This document shows, in pieces, positions 1-11,372 of a DNA stretch of 64,000 nucleotides. The notes beneath the pieces are model-generated. The model ran no database searches. It saw nothing but the letters and a program-made list of their open reading frames with translations, and was not told the origin of the DNA. The first letter of the stretch is position 1; the number at the start of each line of letters is the position of its first letter. The translations under genes were made by a program, and so were the position numbers. Source of the DNA: Boswellia sacra (taxonomy: Eukaryota; Streptophyta; Magnoliopsida; Sapindales; Burseraceae); the NCBI GenBank assembly GCA_013180625.2, contig SNVD02013981.1, forward strand, positions 1-64,000, in the 5' to 3' direction.

Positions 1-1261
1 AAACAGCATATCAACTTGCCTGATTGAAGTACTAAAAGTTTCCCTCCAGTACTCTTCAATGCCAAGAAAGACGCCTGAAATTGAAGAAAAAGCTTAAGCA
101 TCTATATATGCACTATAACTACTTTGAATGTAGCACTTCTATATAAATGTGCTACTTAGGACTTTCAAATTTCTCAACTGATAAACACATCAAAGTACAA
201 GAGAATATGATAGATAGACTTTGCCTGTCGTCATAAAAAAATGATGACAGCAGCAGCAGCAAAATCCCAAACATAGCAACAGGAAGCACATTTCTTATCA
301 CAATCATTTGTTATGTTTCTCATAATAAAGCCTGAAAAGCCTAGATTTGATTCCTCATTCTTAGACGGGTTTGCATTGTCTAATGCCCCAAATCAGTTTT
401 CTGTTCTCAAAGACATCTAAAGGGAAAAAAAAAAAGAAATCCCTCGGTTGTTTTGATATATTTTTCTTTCTTACAGGTTCAAAGCAGCGTTTAAATCCCT
501 CATTTGTTTGTTTTGATATTTCAAATCAATTGGCATATTTCGAAGATTCGAGCTCATCGAAGTTTAGGGTTTGCTTACTTACACCCAGGTGATTACCATC
601 CACGTTTCTTGCTTTATGTTCAATGCAAATGATTTAAAAACTCTTAATAAACTGCACCTGTCTTTGATGTTTATATCTGATTTTATGGTTGAATTTTGTA
701 TGAATGGTTGATTTTACATTATATATTATGATTGCTTTCCTAGTTTATTCCTGACTTTATATCATGCACAATGAAATGGGTGTACACGAATATGTCGTTT
801 CACAATAATGGTGACCCATTTTCATATACATGGACTATCTACATGCATGCTTCATTGTGATGCTTGTCTACTATTTGTCACTTGCTTGTTTCATAATAAT
901 TAATATCACATTTTTTTTTACATATTTTAAGGCTAAATCCTCTTATTAGATATTAACTTTTAGTACCTTTTATAGAAATTAGACCACGTACATATTGCAC
1001 ATTTCCAAAAAATGGGGAAAAACATTCAGGTTATTCTCCCAAAGTATATCGGCTCGAAACCTCGACATATATTCCAGTGGTGAACCTGAATAGGCACTAT
1101 ACTGGTCTGTACTGAGGTGTAAACAATGCCACGTACTTTGAAGATAATAAATAACCTATTCTAATATTTTAAAGCTAAATCCTCCGATTAAATATTAACT
1201 TGAACGTTGTATTAGATTACTAAAGTGAATCTTATATGAACAGGTTTTTTCTTTATTTCAC
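1..1261. other. 5' region ahead of CACTA transposase, no gene seen
   Basis: I see no convincing gene here. The open frame at 371-592 is low-complexity and matches nothing I recognise. Two things stand out. A 38-bp direct repeat (922-959 and 1164-1201, about 34 of 38 matching) lies just ahead of the transposase. The stretch at about 1038-1132 resembles part of the 3' non-coding region of the Athila element at about 46238-46332; both contain a GAAACCT motif and end in a block reading GCCACGTAC. The left CACTA terminus of the element encoded downstream was not found and probably lies outside the window. Confidence 0.5.
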
Positions 1262-4200
1262 TTGATGGATAAATCTTGGATTTGGAAAGATAGATTGTCT
1301 AAGGAGTATTCGAATGGGGTGGATAAATTCTTACAGTTTGCAACTACACACTGTAACAACTCAAACCTTATGAAATGCCTTTGCAAATCCTGTCAATGTT
1401 TTGCCTTTCACACCCAAGAGGAAATTAGAGCCCATTTATTTAGGAAAGGGTTTGACACTAAGTACGACACTTGGATTTGGCATGGGGAGCCAACTTCGGT
1501 TAATCCACCCAAAACCGTAAACTCATCATTTGCTGAATGTTCTGAAGACAATCATCCATATGCTACATTTGATATGGTCAATGATGCTTTCAAATATAAT
1601 GAGGATGGCCTTAAATGTTTTGATAAGTTACTTGAAGATGCTGAGAAGCCCTTATACCCAGGATGCACATCACACACAAAACTTTCTGCCTTAATGAAAC
1701 TATACAAGATTAAAGGAAAATATGGTTGGTTTGACAAAAGTTTCTCTGAGTTACTTGACCTCCTATCCGATATGTTACCACCCAATAATGAGATTCCTAC
1801 ATCCATGTACGAAGCTAAGAAAACCATGGTTTCTTTAGGTTTGTCTTACGAAAAAATACATGCATGCCCTAATGATTGCATTTTATATAGAAATGAGTAT
1901 GCATCCGAATCAAGTTGTCCTACATGTGGCTTGTCGAGATGGAAAGTGACGCGTAAAACATCTAAACCTAAGAAAGGCATTCCAGCAAAAGTTGTGTGGT
2001 ACTTTCCTCCCATTCCAAGATTTATGAGGTTATTTCAATCTTCTGAAATTGCCCAAAAGCTTACATGGCATGCCAAGGGTAGAGTTAATGATGGTAAACT
2101 TAGACACCCAGCAGACACCCCTGCTTGGAAACTGGTTGACCGTATGTGGCCTGATTTTAGTGCTGAACATAGAAATCTGCGATTAGCTATATCAGCTGAT
2201 GGGTTTAATCCACATAGTAGCCTAAGTAGTACTTATAGTTGTTGGCCTGTGGTAATGGTTACGTATAATCTTCCTCCATGGTTATGCATGCACAAGCGAT
2301 TCATGATGTTGTCTCTCTTGATATCGGGTCCGTGACAACCAGGAAATGACATTCATGTTTATTTGGCTTCTTTAATTGATGACTTGAACATGCTTTGGGA
2401 AGAGGGTGTTCAAGTTTATGATGCCTATAAGCAAGAAATGTTTAACCTTCGAGCAGTATTGTTGTGGACAATTAATGACTTTCCTTCTTATGGCAATCTC
2501 TCTGGTTACTCTGTAAAAGGTTATTATGCTTGTCCAATATGTAAGGAAGGAACATCGTCATGTAGATTGAAACATGGGAAGAAAAATGTGTACATGGGTC
2601 ATAGGCGATTTCTCCCAAAAAACCATCCTTTCAGAAAATTGAAAAAGGCTTTCAATGGGCATCAAGAGTTTGATCTTGCCCCAAGACCACTAACGGGAGA
2701 GCAAATACTACAAAAACAAGATAGGGTAGAACACACTTGGGGGAAGAATAAGGATAAAAAAAGAAAAAAGGTTGAACTCAATGACAATGTGTGTTGGAAG
2801 AAAAAATCCCTTTTCTTTACTCTCCCGTATTGGAAACATTTATATGTTCGTCACAATCTAGATGTCATGCTCATTGAAAAGAATGTATGTGAGAGCATTT
2901 ATGGCATATTGTTAAACATTCTTGGGAAAACAAAAGATAGTCTAAACACTAGAATGGATCTTGTGCACATGGGTTTACGAAAGGAGTTACAACTGAAGGT
3001 TGTAAACAACCGAGCGTACTTGCCTCCTGCTTGCTACTCCTTAAGTAAGAAAGAAAAGCAGATTTTTTGCCAAACTTTGTATGACCTTCGAGTCCCATTC
3101 GGATATTGTTCAAACTTTAAGAATCTTGTGTCATTAGATGATCTAAAGCTTGTTGGTTTGAAGTCCCATGATTGTCACGCCCTTATGCAACAACTTTTAC
3201 CCTTGGCCATTAGATCAATTTTGCCTAAGCATGTTCGATGTGCTATTACAAGGTTTTGTATGTTCTTTAATGATATTTGTAGCAAAGTTGTTGATGTGCC
3301 TAAATTAAACCAAATCGAAAGTGATCTAGTGGTTACCTTGTGCTTGCTTGAAAAATACTTCCCACCTTCTTTTTTTGACATAATGGTCCATCTAACGGTC
3401 CATTTGGTTAGAGAAGTCAGGTTGTGTGGTCCAGTTTACTTAAGATGGATGTACCCTTTTGAACGCTTCATGAAAATTCTAAAAGGGTTTGTCAGAAATA
3501 GAAATCGTCCTGAAGGTTGTATTGCAGAGTGTTATATTGCAACAGAAGCTATTGAATTTAGTGGGAAGTATTTAATTGAAGTTAATGTAGATGAAGTTGA
3601 TAGTCCCCTGGTTGGGGGTAGAGTGATCTCCATCACTGCTGAAGAGTGGGAGCAAGCTCATCTATATGTGTTGGAAAACACAGAGGAAGTGCAACCTTAC
3701 ATTGAGTTAGTCTTTCCCTCTCTCTCTCTTTTACTTTGTTCCATCGTTGGGCTTTTCGTGAGGTTCAAATTATCACTAATGATAATTTATCTCTTTTGTT
3801 TTGGCAACTTAGCGAGCATATGCAAGTGTTAAAGAATCATTTCCCAAGGCAAGCCAAAAATGCTAAGTTGTTGCAAACCCAACATAATCGTAGCTTTATC
3901 CAATGGTTTAAAGATAAGGTAACTTGTATTCTTTATTTGCATTGTCTTGTGTATATAGCTTCATTAACATATTAGCATTTCATTTAACATAATATTTATT
4001 TCTTACTAGGTTTCGAATTCAATAAATAATGATGAGCCTGTGTCTTCTACGTTGAAATGGTTAGCTCCAGGGCCTCATTCATATGTCACAAGATATTCAG
4101 GCTATATCATCAACAACTGCCACTTCCATACAAGAGATCATGGAGATGATAAAGTCCATCAAAATAGTGGAGTTAGTGTCAAGGCAACAACAATGCAGGT

Positions 4201-4651
4201 TGCAAGTTCAAAAGACAAAAACCCAATTACGGGAGACTTGCTTTTCTATGGGGTTATAAGAGAGATTTGGGTTCTTGATTATCGTATACTACCTGTGCCA
4301 ATTTTTAAGTGTGATTGGGTGGACAGCAACGGGGGCGTGAGAGTGGATGACTTGGGTGTGACATTGGTGGATCTTACTCGTATTGGCCACAAGTCAAATC
4401 CCTTCATCCTTGCTACACAAGCAAAGCAAGTGTTTTATGTTACATACCCAAGTGATGGTAGATGGTCGGTGGTACAATTTACCAATGACAAATCATACAA
4501 AATCGATAGAATTCATGACCAAATACCTAGTTTGGTTGATCATCATCCATTCGTAAATGTTTTACCTAATATTGAATCATTTGATACAGTTGATAATGAT
4601 GATATCAACTACGTTCGTGATAATTGCGAGGGTGTTTGGGTTGATAATTGA
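1262..4651 (+). pseudogene. CACTA (En/Spm) TNP2-type transposase, one premature stop
   Basis: This encodes the transposase that binds and cuts CACTA element ends in the nucleus. Three exons fit well: 1262-3705, 3813-3918 and 4010-4651, with GT-AG introns and phases summing to 1063 codons plus stop. Domain order is that of plant TNP2 proteins. An N-terminal transposase-associated domain opens with MDKSWIW and has Cys pairs (CLCKSCQC). The TNP2 core includes ADGFNP and LPPWLC. A DUF4218 block carries FPPSFFDI and LRWMYPFERF, and a C-terminal DUF4216 block carries FKCDWVD. The only disruption I see in the coding frame is a TGA at 2333-2335, where related proteins have a basic residue, so it may be a CGA-to-TGA change. 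Downstream genes on the same strand belong to the same element. Length is normal for the family. Confidence 0.88.
3706..3812 (+). other. Intron 1 of the first TNP2 gene
   Basis: A GT-AG intron. Splicing joins frame-compatible exons and reads through to the conserved block beginning EHMQVLKNHFPR. Without it the frame runs into an unrelated tail ending at 3832. The second intron, 3919-4009, likewise restores the frame into the DUF4216 exon. Confidence 0.7.
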
Positions 4652-4831
4652 ACCATGGAGGAAATACAATTGAGATTGTGATAGTGCTGATTAATGTTTC
4701 AGTTATTTTGCTTAGTCATAATACATCACCATATATTTGTGTTTCTCTTATATTCCATGCTATGTTGTATAACTTGGAAGTATTTAAGTGGCTGTTTGAC
4801 AGTTTTTTTTTTTTTTGTGCAGGTTGTAACA

Positions 4832-6780
4832 ATGAGTGGAGGAAAACAGTCCAGTAATGATCAAACTGATGGTGGTTCAACAACTTCTCGTAGAACAAGA
4901 GGAATTTGCAAGAATGTCAAGAGAAATAGAGCTCCTAATGAAGAAAGAATTACAATTCAATTTAATGAGTACAATACGCCAGAAGAAGGGCCTATTTCAG
5001 ACAACTTTATTTCAACCATCGGTCTCGAAGCACGCAATGCAACCTCAATACTAGTAAATGATTGGAGACTCGTGGATCAAAGGGCAAAAGATAGAATATG
5101 GGAATCGGTTTTGGTATGAAAATTATCTTTATTTTTTGTTATATAAGTGTTGTTTTTTTATATAATAGTTATGCTGGAATCCATAATTCGTTTTTTTTTT
5201 TCCATTTTAAATTCCAGAACCACTACGATGTTGATCCAGTCCATAAGATTATGTCATGAAACAAGCTTCAAGGGCGTGGAGGTAGTTTAAGACTATTTTA
5301 ACTTCAGAACATGTGTTGAAATGTAGGAGTATTAAAGATGCCCTAGCAAATAAGCCAGATGAATACAATTTTATTAGCGATGAAGTTTGGGAGAAATTCG
5401 TTCGAAGCCGGTTCGCAAATGAATGGAAGGTGTTAACCGTATAAGTCTTGTTAGGTTATTTCCATTTATAGTTGATGCAATTATGACTTTTTAAATTCCT
5501 ACATTTTATGCTTCATTGTTAGTTTGAATAATGAATTAATATTATAGAAGAGATAGAGTATACCAGCCTTGTCTTCAGTTTACCTGTTTTTATTTAATCC
5601 AAATGTTGATGTTATTTAATATAATTAGATGTTTGTGCTTGAAGGAATTGAGAGGCAGACAATAGGCCAGGAGACGAGAAAATAAATATGCTCATACGAC
5701 AAGAAGGAAAGGCTACCTTCACGTGGAGAAGGAAATGGTAATTTATTTAGGCTTAAATTTTTCATTAATCAAATCTGATTTTATGGTTTCCATGGTAACT
5801 GTTTCATATTTTTTTTGGCTGTAGCGCAAAGAAACGGGGAATTATGATACAGCAATTGACCGTTCAGAGTTGTGGAAAAGAGGTAGGAAAAGGAAGACTG
5901 GTGATTACCATCCAAATGTTCTTCCTATGATTGAGAAAATTGTAAGTAAACAAATTGAACCAAAAAATTTACATTATACAAATGCTTGTTATTAGCATAT
6001 AAGTTGTGTATATAGTGACTAACTTATAATTGTTGTAGGAGGAGATCCAAAAGCAAGCAGAATCGAAAGTCGTCGACCCTACTAATAGACAAGACATTCT
6101 AGCTAGGGCATTGGGAACTGAGGAGCATAGTGGTCGAGTTAGGGGGGTGGGGAAATATGTGACACCAACTACATATTTCAGAGGTGGTTACAAAGAAAAG
6201 AGATGTATTAAGGATGTTATGAGACAGTTGGCAGAGAAAGATGACATCATAGCCCAGCTAAGAGCACAATTGAATGAAATGAAGTATGGAAACTCCAGTA
6301 ATACTATTCCAGTGCCCCAAAATAAGGGTGAGCAAGGGCCAGTGGAAGCCAAAGATGAATATGATGCAGTGGCTGAAAAACCATCAACTGCCAACACGAA
6401 TGTTAAGAAAAAATTGAAGTTAAAGGATATGGAAACTTCTTGCCCTGAAGAGGTTGAGGAGGACTTCTCATCAGCGGTAAGTAAATTATATTAAATTCAT
6501 CAGGTTTTGATTATTCAACTATTTACATGTATTATAACCTATTCTATTTACAATATTATGTTGATCAGGTAGCGTGTAATTTAGCCATTATGAGGGTTCA
6601 GATACTGTAGTTGTTGCATCTGGTTCTGCTTACGAAAAAGATGACAATAATAAGCCAACCAAGCGTGTGTCAGTTGAAGTGATTATGGATGGTGAAGCCA
6701 TTGTCCCCTGGTGTGGAGCAGATGAGCAGGGGGCTGTTATCACCGTACTTGATGTTGTAGGACAACATGTGAATTAGCCA
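4832..6780 (+). pseudogene. CACTA second ORF, transposase-24 (Ptta/En/Spm) type, decayed
   Basis: This is the accessory transposase found next to TNP2 in many plant CACTA elements. The start is set at 4832 (MSGGKQSS), just after a T-rich tract and CAG that could be an acceptor. A first exon runs to about 5113. Further exon-like blocks contain FISDEVWEKFVRSRFANEW (about 5370-5430), RRRENKYAHTTRRKGY (about 5660-5720), RKETGNYDTAIDRSELW (about 5824-5875) and ILARALGTEEHSGRVRG (about 6100-6150). A coiled-coil-like stretch, QLAEKDDIIAQLRAQLNEM, follows near 6225-6283. Stops and frame changes occur near 5255, 5308 and 5662, and TAG replaces a likely Trp codon near 6777. The block at 6570-6777 resembles a DUF8039-type segment. 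It may once have been a single gene with the protease that follows. Confidence 0.72.
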
Positions 6781-6892
6781 AGAGAGCTTGTCTTTGAAGA
6801 GGGAGGATAAAAACTTAGCATGCAATTTTTGATGTTTTGCCATTTACTAATATGTTTTGCTGAACAATTTGTTGCACCTTTTGTTTTTATGC

Positions 6893-8217
6893 AGTCCCTA
6901 TCTGATGAACAAAAAAGTTGTAATAAGAAAGGCGCGAAGAGGGAGTTGAAAGCGCTACAAACTAAGAAGCATCAAATTGATAATCCTGATTCTGTTGACA
7001 TGTTTGAGGTTCTAGTAGAATCTTTGATGGTAGATGATACTGACTATGTCAAGGTCCAGTTCGATGAAGGTTTGTTTGGGTACGCTGTGTCTACATATCT
7101 GAATCGTGAAGATTGTAGACATGTTGTCAACTTTGAGGAACTGTCACAAAATTGCATATCTTTGTATAGCAGGTGTCTATTTCATTTGTTTCATTATTAA
7201 AGCTAAGTTGTCTTTAACAACATTAAATCTTGTTTATCATTTTTAGCATTTAACACTGCCAGTTCATTTGTCTTTTTCTACTTGTAGTTATCTCTTTCAA
7301 AAATTTCAACTTGACTCTGGTCCATGAAAGTTTGGGTTTGTAAACCCCACAACCATAGTAGGAGGTGCAATAGCAAAAGCCAAAATGCGTCTTGCGACAT
7401 CTCAATCATTGGCTGAAAAGCTCAAATGGTTGGAGGATAGGAACTACGTGTTCATTCCTTACAACCCAGGGTATGTTTTCTGGATTAAACAAAACTTATC
7501 ACATTTTTTTTTACGTTGCTTATTCTTCAAAGTTAGTTACTTTGTTGTTGAAAACCTGGTTGTTAGATACCATTGGACTTTGATTATCATTAATATGGCC
7601 TCATGTGAAGTCTTCTACCTTGATTCCATGCATAAAAAAGCCAAAGAAGACATAATGGAGGTCGTGAAACAGTAAGTTGTGTCAATTCTTATATGGTATT
7701 TGGTGCCGACTTTAATCACTACATACGTAACATATATTATGTATTTTCTGCCTATTTTGCTAGAGGGGTAATACTATGGAAGTCAGCTACTGAATTGAAA
7801 AGGAAAAGGAGCAACTGGTGGATAAACGTCAAGGTAAGTTTGAATTTTAATTTCAAAATTGAGCAACGATTATTTAAATATGATAATGAAGTTGTACTAT
7901 ATCAAATATGTCTATTTTATAAGTGCAGCCACCGAGACAGCCAGAACATAAGGAATGTGGGTATTATGTGCTCAAATATATGAAGGAAATTATTGAAGAG
8001 CCCAATGTCCTTTGTGAGAAGGTAAGATATTCATAATTATAAATCCCTTCGTCCTTATATGCTGATTTTATTGGTGTACTTAACTTAAATTTTATTGTAA
8101 TCTCAGTTCAACAACAAGGAAAGTTATACTATAGAGGAGATGAATGAGGTGAGATCAGAATGGGCTGTTTTTGTATCCAAGATTGTAAGAGACTGGTATA
8201 AGGAGAAAGGAAGATAA
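6893..8217 (+). pseudogene. Ulp1/SENP-like cysteine protease (C48) domain of the CACTA element
   Basis: CACTA and MULE elements of plants often carry a Ulp1-like protease domain, related to enzymes that cleave SUMO from proteins. At least five exon blocks can be read: about 6893-7171, 7290-7470, 7566-7671, 7766-7833, 7929-8021 and 8107-8217. The catalytic set is visible: His in YHWTL (codon at 7571), Asp in YLDSM (7622) and Cys in KECGYYVLKYM (7956). The reading frame ends at TAA 8215-8217 after VRDWYKEKGR. An in-frame TGA near 7324 breaks the block that starts YLFQKFQLDSG, so the copy is probably not functional as it stands. Its role in transposition is not settled. Confidence 0.75.
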
Positions 8218-9166
8218 AGAAATCAGGTTGGAAAATGTTTTAAGATTTGTGCTTAGCAGTGTAGATTGAATATTCAATGTGTTCTAACTTGATTGAATCA
8301 AAATATTTGCAATATGAAAAAGTTGTACAGGAATAGACAAGTAACACTAACAATTTTTTGGGATGAATTTATGTAGCTTGTTGACTACAGTCAATAGAGG
8401 GAAAGAGAGTAGGAATTCACTCATTTTGTTATATAGCAGATTTGGAATTGTTAAAACAATATTTGATCAGAATGTTTATAGAGGTTTTGTGAATATTTGA
8501 AGTTTTTTTTTTTGGGAGATGACAACTTGTTTGATTAATCTAATGATTGACGTAACTAATGGAGTTATTTTTATTTACAATTCATTCAAAAACTTTAAGG
8601 TTACTTCATTGTTTTTTCTGCTTCCTTCTATTCTTTTGAAGGTTGAATTATTGTGAATAAGTACAGAACGGACACAGTAAGAAATACAGAAAATGGAAAA
8701 GCAAGTGTCAAGCTTGACCGCTGAAAAGGAAGCCAGCATGGGTGGGGAAGTAAAAACTTTATCTGCGAGAGTTGACGCACTCTCAGGAGTGAAAAAGAGA
8801 ATGCTGTAAAGGTGCTTATATTCTCAAACTCTTACTTCTTGTCATGTACTTTTGAGTGTTAAGTTACTAGCTGCACTATTTATTGAAGTCTTCTATTCTC
8901 TTTGCATCTTCTCTCTCTTTTTTGCCATTTGCTGAATCCACATTTGACTATGGAGAAATGCCTTAAAGACCAGCCAGGTGATACCAAGGTTGCTGTTGGT
9001 AGTGCTAAAACAGAACATTGATTCTTGCCTACTGGCATTTGTGGGGTTTTTGATGAGGAAAGATTAATAGTGAAGCTTATTCGACATAGATGGTATGCTT
9101 TGCTTGGAATGACAAAAATATAGTGAGTTGAAGCTTGTGGATCATAAGAATACTTTCTTATTTCAG
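8218..9166 (+). other. CACTA interior, no gene assigned
   Basis: Mostly AT-rich non-coding sequence after the protease. A short open stretch near 8692-8808 (begins MEKQVSSLTAEKEAS) has heptad-like spacing and could be a fragment of a coiled-coil gene, but I cannot name it. Nothing else is supported. Confidence 0.4.
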
Positions 9167-10516
9167 GAACTTATTGATGTTGAAGGTGATGGAATGGCTG
9201 ATATGGTTTTTCGCTACATTCAGGAAATGGATATTGACAACCGCATGATGGTACTATGACTGTTTGTAAAATTTCGTGCTTTTATTTGCATTTTGTACTG
9301 TATCTTGAAACATGGATTATGGTAAGGATGTATATAATTTGTTTTCTTTGTGCAAATAATGCTGCCGGTTTGCTATAATATCTGTATCGTTATATAGATA
9401 TTTTTCTCTTTTTCTGTATGATTTGGAAGTTTGCCAATACTGGCAGTGTTTCACCTTTTTCTTTAAGCTTTAACCTATTGACAGAGGCTATCAGATCAAG
9501 TAGATTACTTAACAAATTGAATTAAATTATTCTTTAGCTACAGATGTTAGAAATTGTTGTGATTAATCAAATGGTTTTTTATTATTTTACTTATCAAATT
9601 AAGCATTTAGGCCTGGTGGTTATTTATTAACTTTAATGAACTTATTCTTTGACTAATATGATGAACAGAATAGATGGTCTTGATGAATGATATGAGATTG
9701 AGATGTTTGTTCATCAATAATGTGATTGACTAGCAAACTCTTACGGTTCTTTTCTTTTCCTTTTTTCCAGAAATTATAAACTTTGTATTAACATAATAAT
9801 AACTTTTTGAGCTTTTTGGAGGATTGGATAAATATGGATCCAATACCTTATTGTAGTTTCTGTCTATTTTGTATGCATATAAACTCTAATCTATTGGAAT
9901 TTTGATTTTATCTTTGCAGCTATACCAGCACATAGTTTTAAGTGGAGGGAGTACCATGTATCCTGGCCTACCTAGTCGGTACTATGTTGAACTCTTTTAT
10001 CTTGAATATTCTTTCTTATCAAAGTAGTTTGGCTAATGTCATTTAGATTTTATGTTCTTGTTTCTATTTTATTTGACATCATAGAATTATTGAATTTAAT
10101 TTTCAGACTCCTGTTTCAGAACTTGGATAAATATGACTGAAATTTCAACTTATGCATTAGCTCAGAACATTAAAATTAATAGGTCTATGGCCGGTTTAGA
10201 TTTTCCCTCTCAGCAGTAGGCAGGAGATGATTGCTAAGAGAGATTGTTTAATTCTGGTTGTGTGAAATACTAGTCCAGCTGCTTCTCGTGTGCTTTCTAC
10301 TGGTTGTATTATGTTACTTGCACTTGCTATAGTTGATGTAAAATTGGATATCAAGAGCTTCATCCTTAAACATTACCGAACTAAAACTACTCTGTTTCTT
10401 GAGGGCACATCTTTTAGCATGATTGTGCATTTCATGTGTAGTTATTGATGGACTTTATTTATTTTTTGCTTCAGCCTAGAGAAAGAAATCCTGGATCGGT
10501 ATCTTGAAGTGGTCCT
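9167..10516 (+). pseudogene. Captured fragment of actin-related protein 2 (ARP2) gene
   Basis: ARP2 is a core subunit of the ARP2/3 complex that nucleates branched actin. Three exons survive with exact splice junctions. 9167-9250 encodes 28 residues including LIDVEGDGMADMVF and MDIDNRMM. 9920-9978 encodes LYQHIVLSGGSTMYPGLPS. 10475-10516 encodes LEKEILDRYLEVVL. Phases match across both introns, and the split Arg codon between exons two and three is restored. The residues follow the plant ARP2 C-terminal region, with Cys replaced by Tyr in FRYIQ. The rest of the gene is missing on both sides. The fragment lies between transposase genes and a CACTA subterminal array, in the transposase's orientation. 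This fits DNA-level gene capture by the element rather than retroposition. Confidence 0.85.
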
Positions 10517-11286
10517 GCATTTTCATCATCCACAAACGGACATCTCGGTTGCTTTGTCTTCAACAATTGTTGGAGAATCCAGAAATGAAAGATTTTTATA
10601 AAAATTTCATTTTACATAGAGATCACAAACGCCACGAAAGATGTGTAGAGATCTCTTCTTCTCTTCGTTGTCATCTTCATCTTCCTCATTTTGTGAAATC
10701 TCATTTTAATTGCTCTCGTTCCTTCGGATCTAATCGTGGATTTTGGATGCGAATTTTGATATGGGTTGTGAATGTTGTCAATTAGGTTTGATGGTTTTGC
10801 TTTGTTGTTCGTTCTTCTGATCAGAGTGGCAAGCATTCAATTGTTTGATTGTGAATTATTTCGATGTGGGATCATTGTTTAGGTTTGGCAGTGAAATGTA
10901 GTTGTAGTTAGGCTTCATTTGTTATGCCATTGTTAGGGTGGTGTAAGATTACTGCTTGATCTGCTTTTAACCTTAATTTGGCTTTGCCCAGAACCTGTTT
11001 GAATCAATGAAGTGTTGTCATCGAAGAACACTTGTTTGCTTGTTTCGGAAATGCATGTTTGTTTGCTACAGGCATGAATAAATTGGAAAAGGGGTTGGAT
11101 AAAGTACTAGCCATTGTTGCGGTAGAAAAGTTTGTCTTGTAGTTTTGATGAGTGTTTGCTGTATACATTTTTTGCCGGTATTACAACTTGTAGAATGGAT
11201 AGTTAGGTAATTCAATAGCTTGTTCATTGGAAAGTTTGTTTTATACCAACCAAAGTATTAATTTATTCCTTGTAAATTGATGCTTA
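10517..11286 (+). other. CACTA interior, no gene assigned
   Basis: Short open frames on both strands (10504-10785 +, 10612-10836 -) have no recognisable domain and overlap each other. The T-rich and CTTC-rich text near 10650-10700 looks like untranslated or 5' leader sequence. Confidence 0.35.
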
Positions 11287-11372
11287 GGAGGAAGAGAAGG
11301 ATAAGATGGAAGAGGTGTTTGAAATTACCCACAAAGTATACTTGGATGTCGTTATTGATGAACAATGCTGAG
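11287..11372 (+). pseudogene. Possible captured cyclophilin-type exon
   Basis: An AG precedes and a GT follows a short frame containing EITHKVYLDVVIDE. This resembles the start of the fold in secretory-type plant cyclophilins (peptidyl-prolyl isomerases), where a THKVYFDV-like block begins the domain. A stop (TGA) falls just before the donor site. No further cyclophilin exons were found downstream. The match is short, so this is a weak call. Confidence 0.3.

Noticed and set aside
3736..3975. Frame covering TNP2 intron 1 and exon 2 as a separate gene
   Set aside because: The conserved part (EHMQVLKNHFPR) is TNP2 exon 2; the rest is intron read-through.
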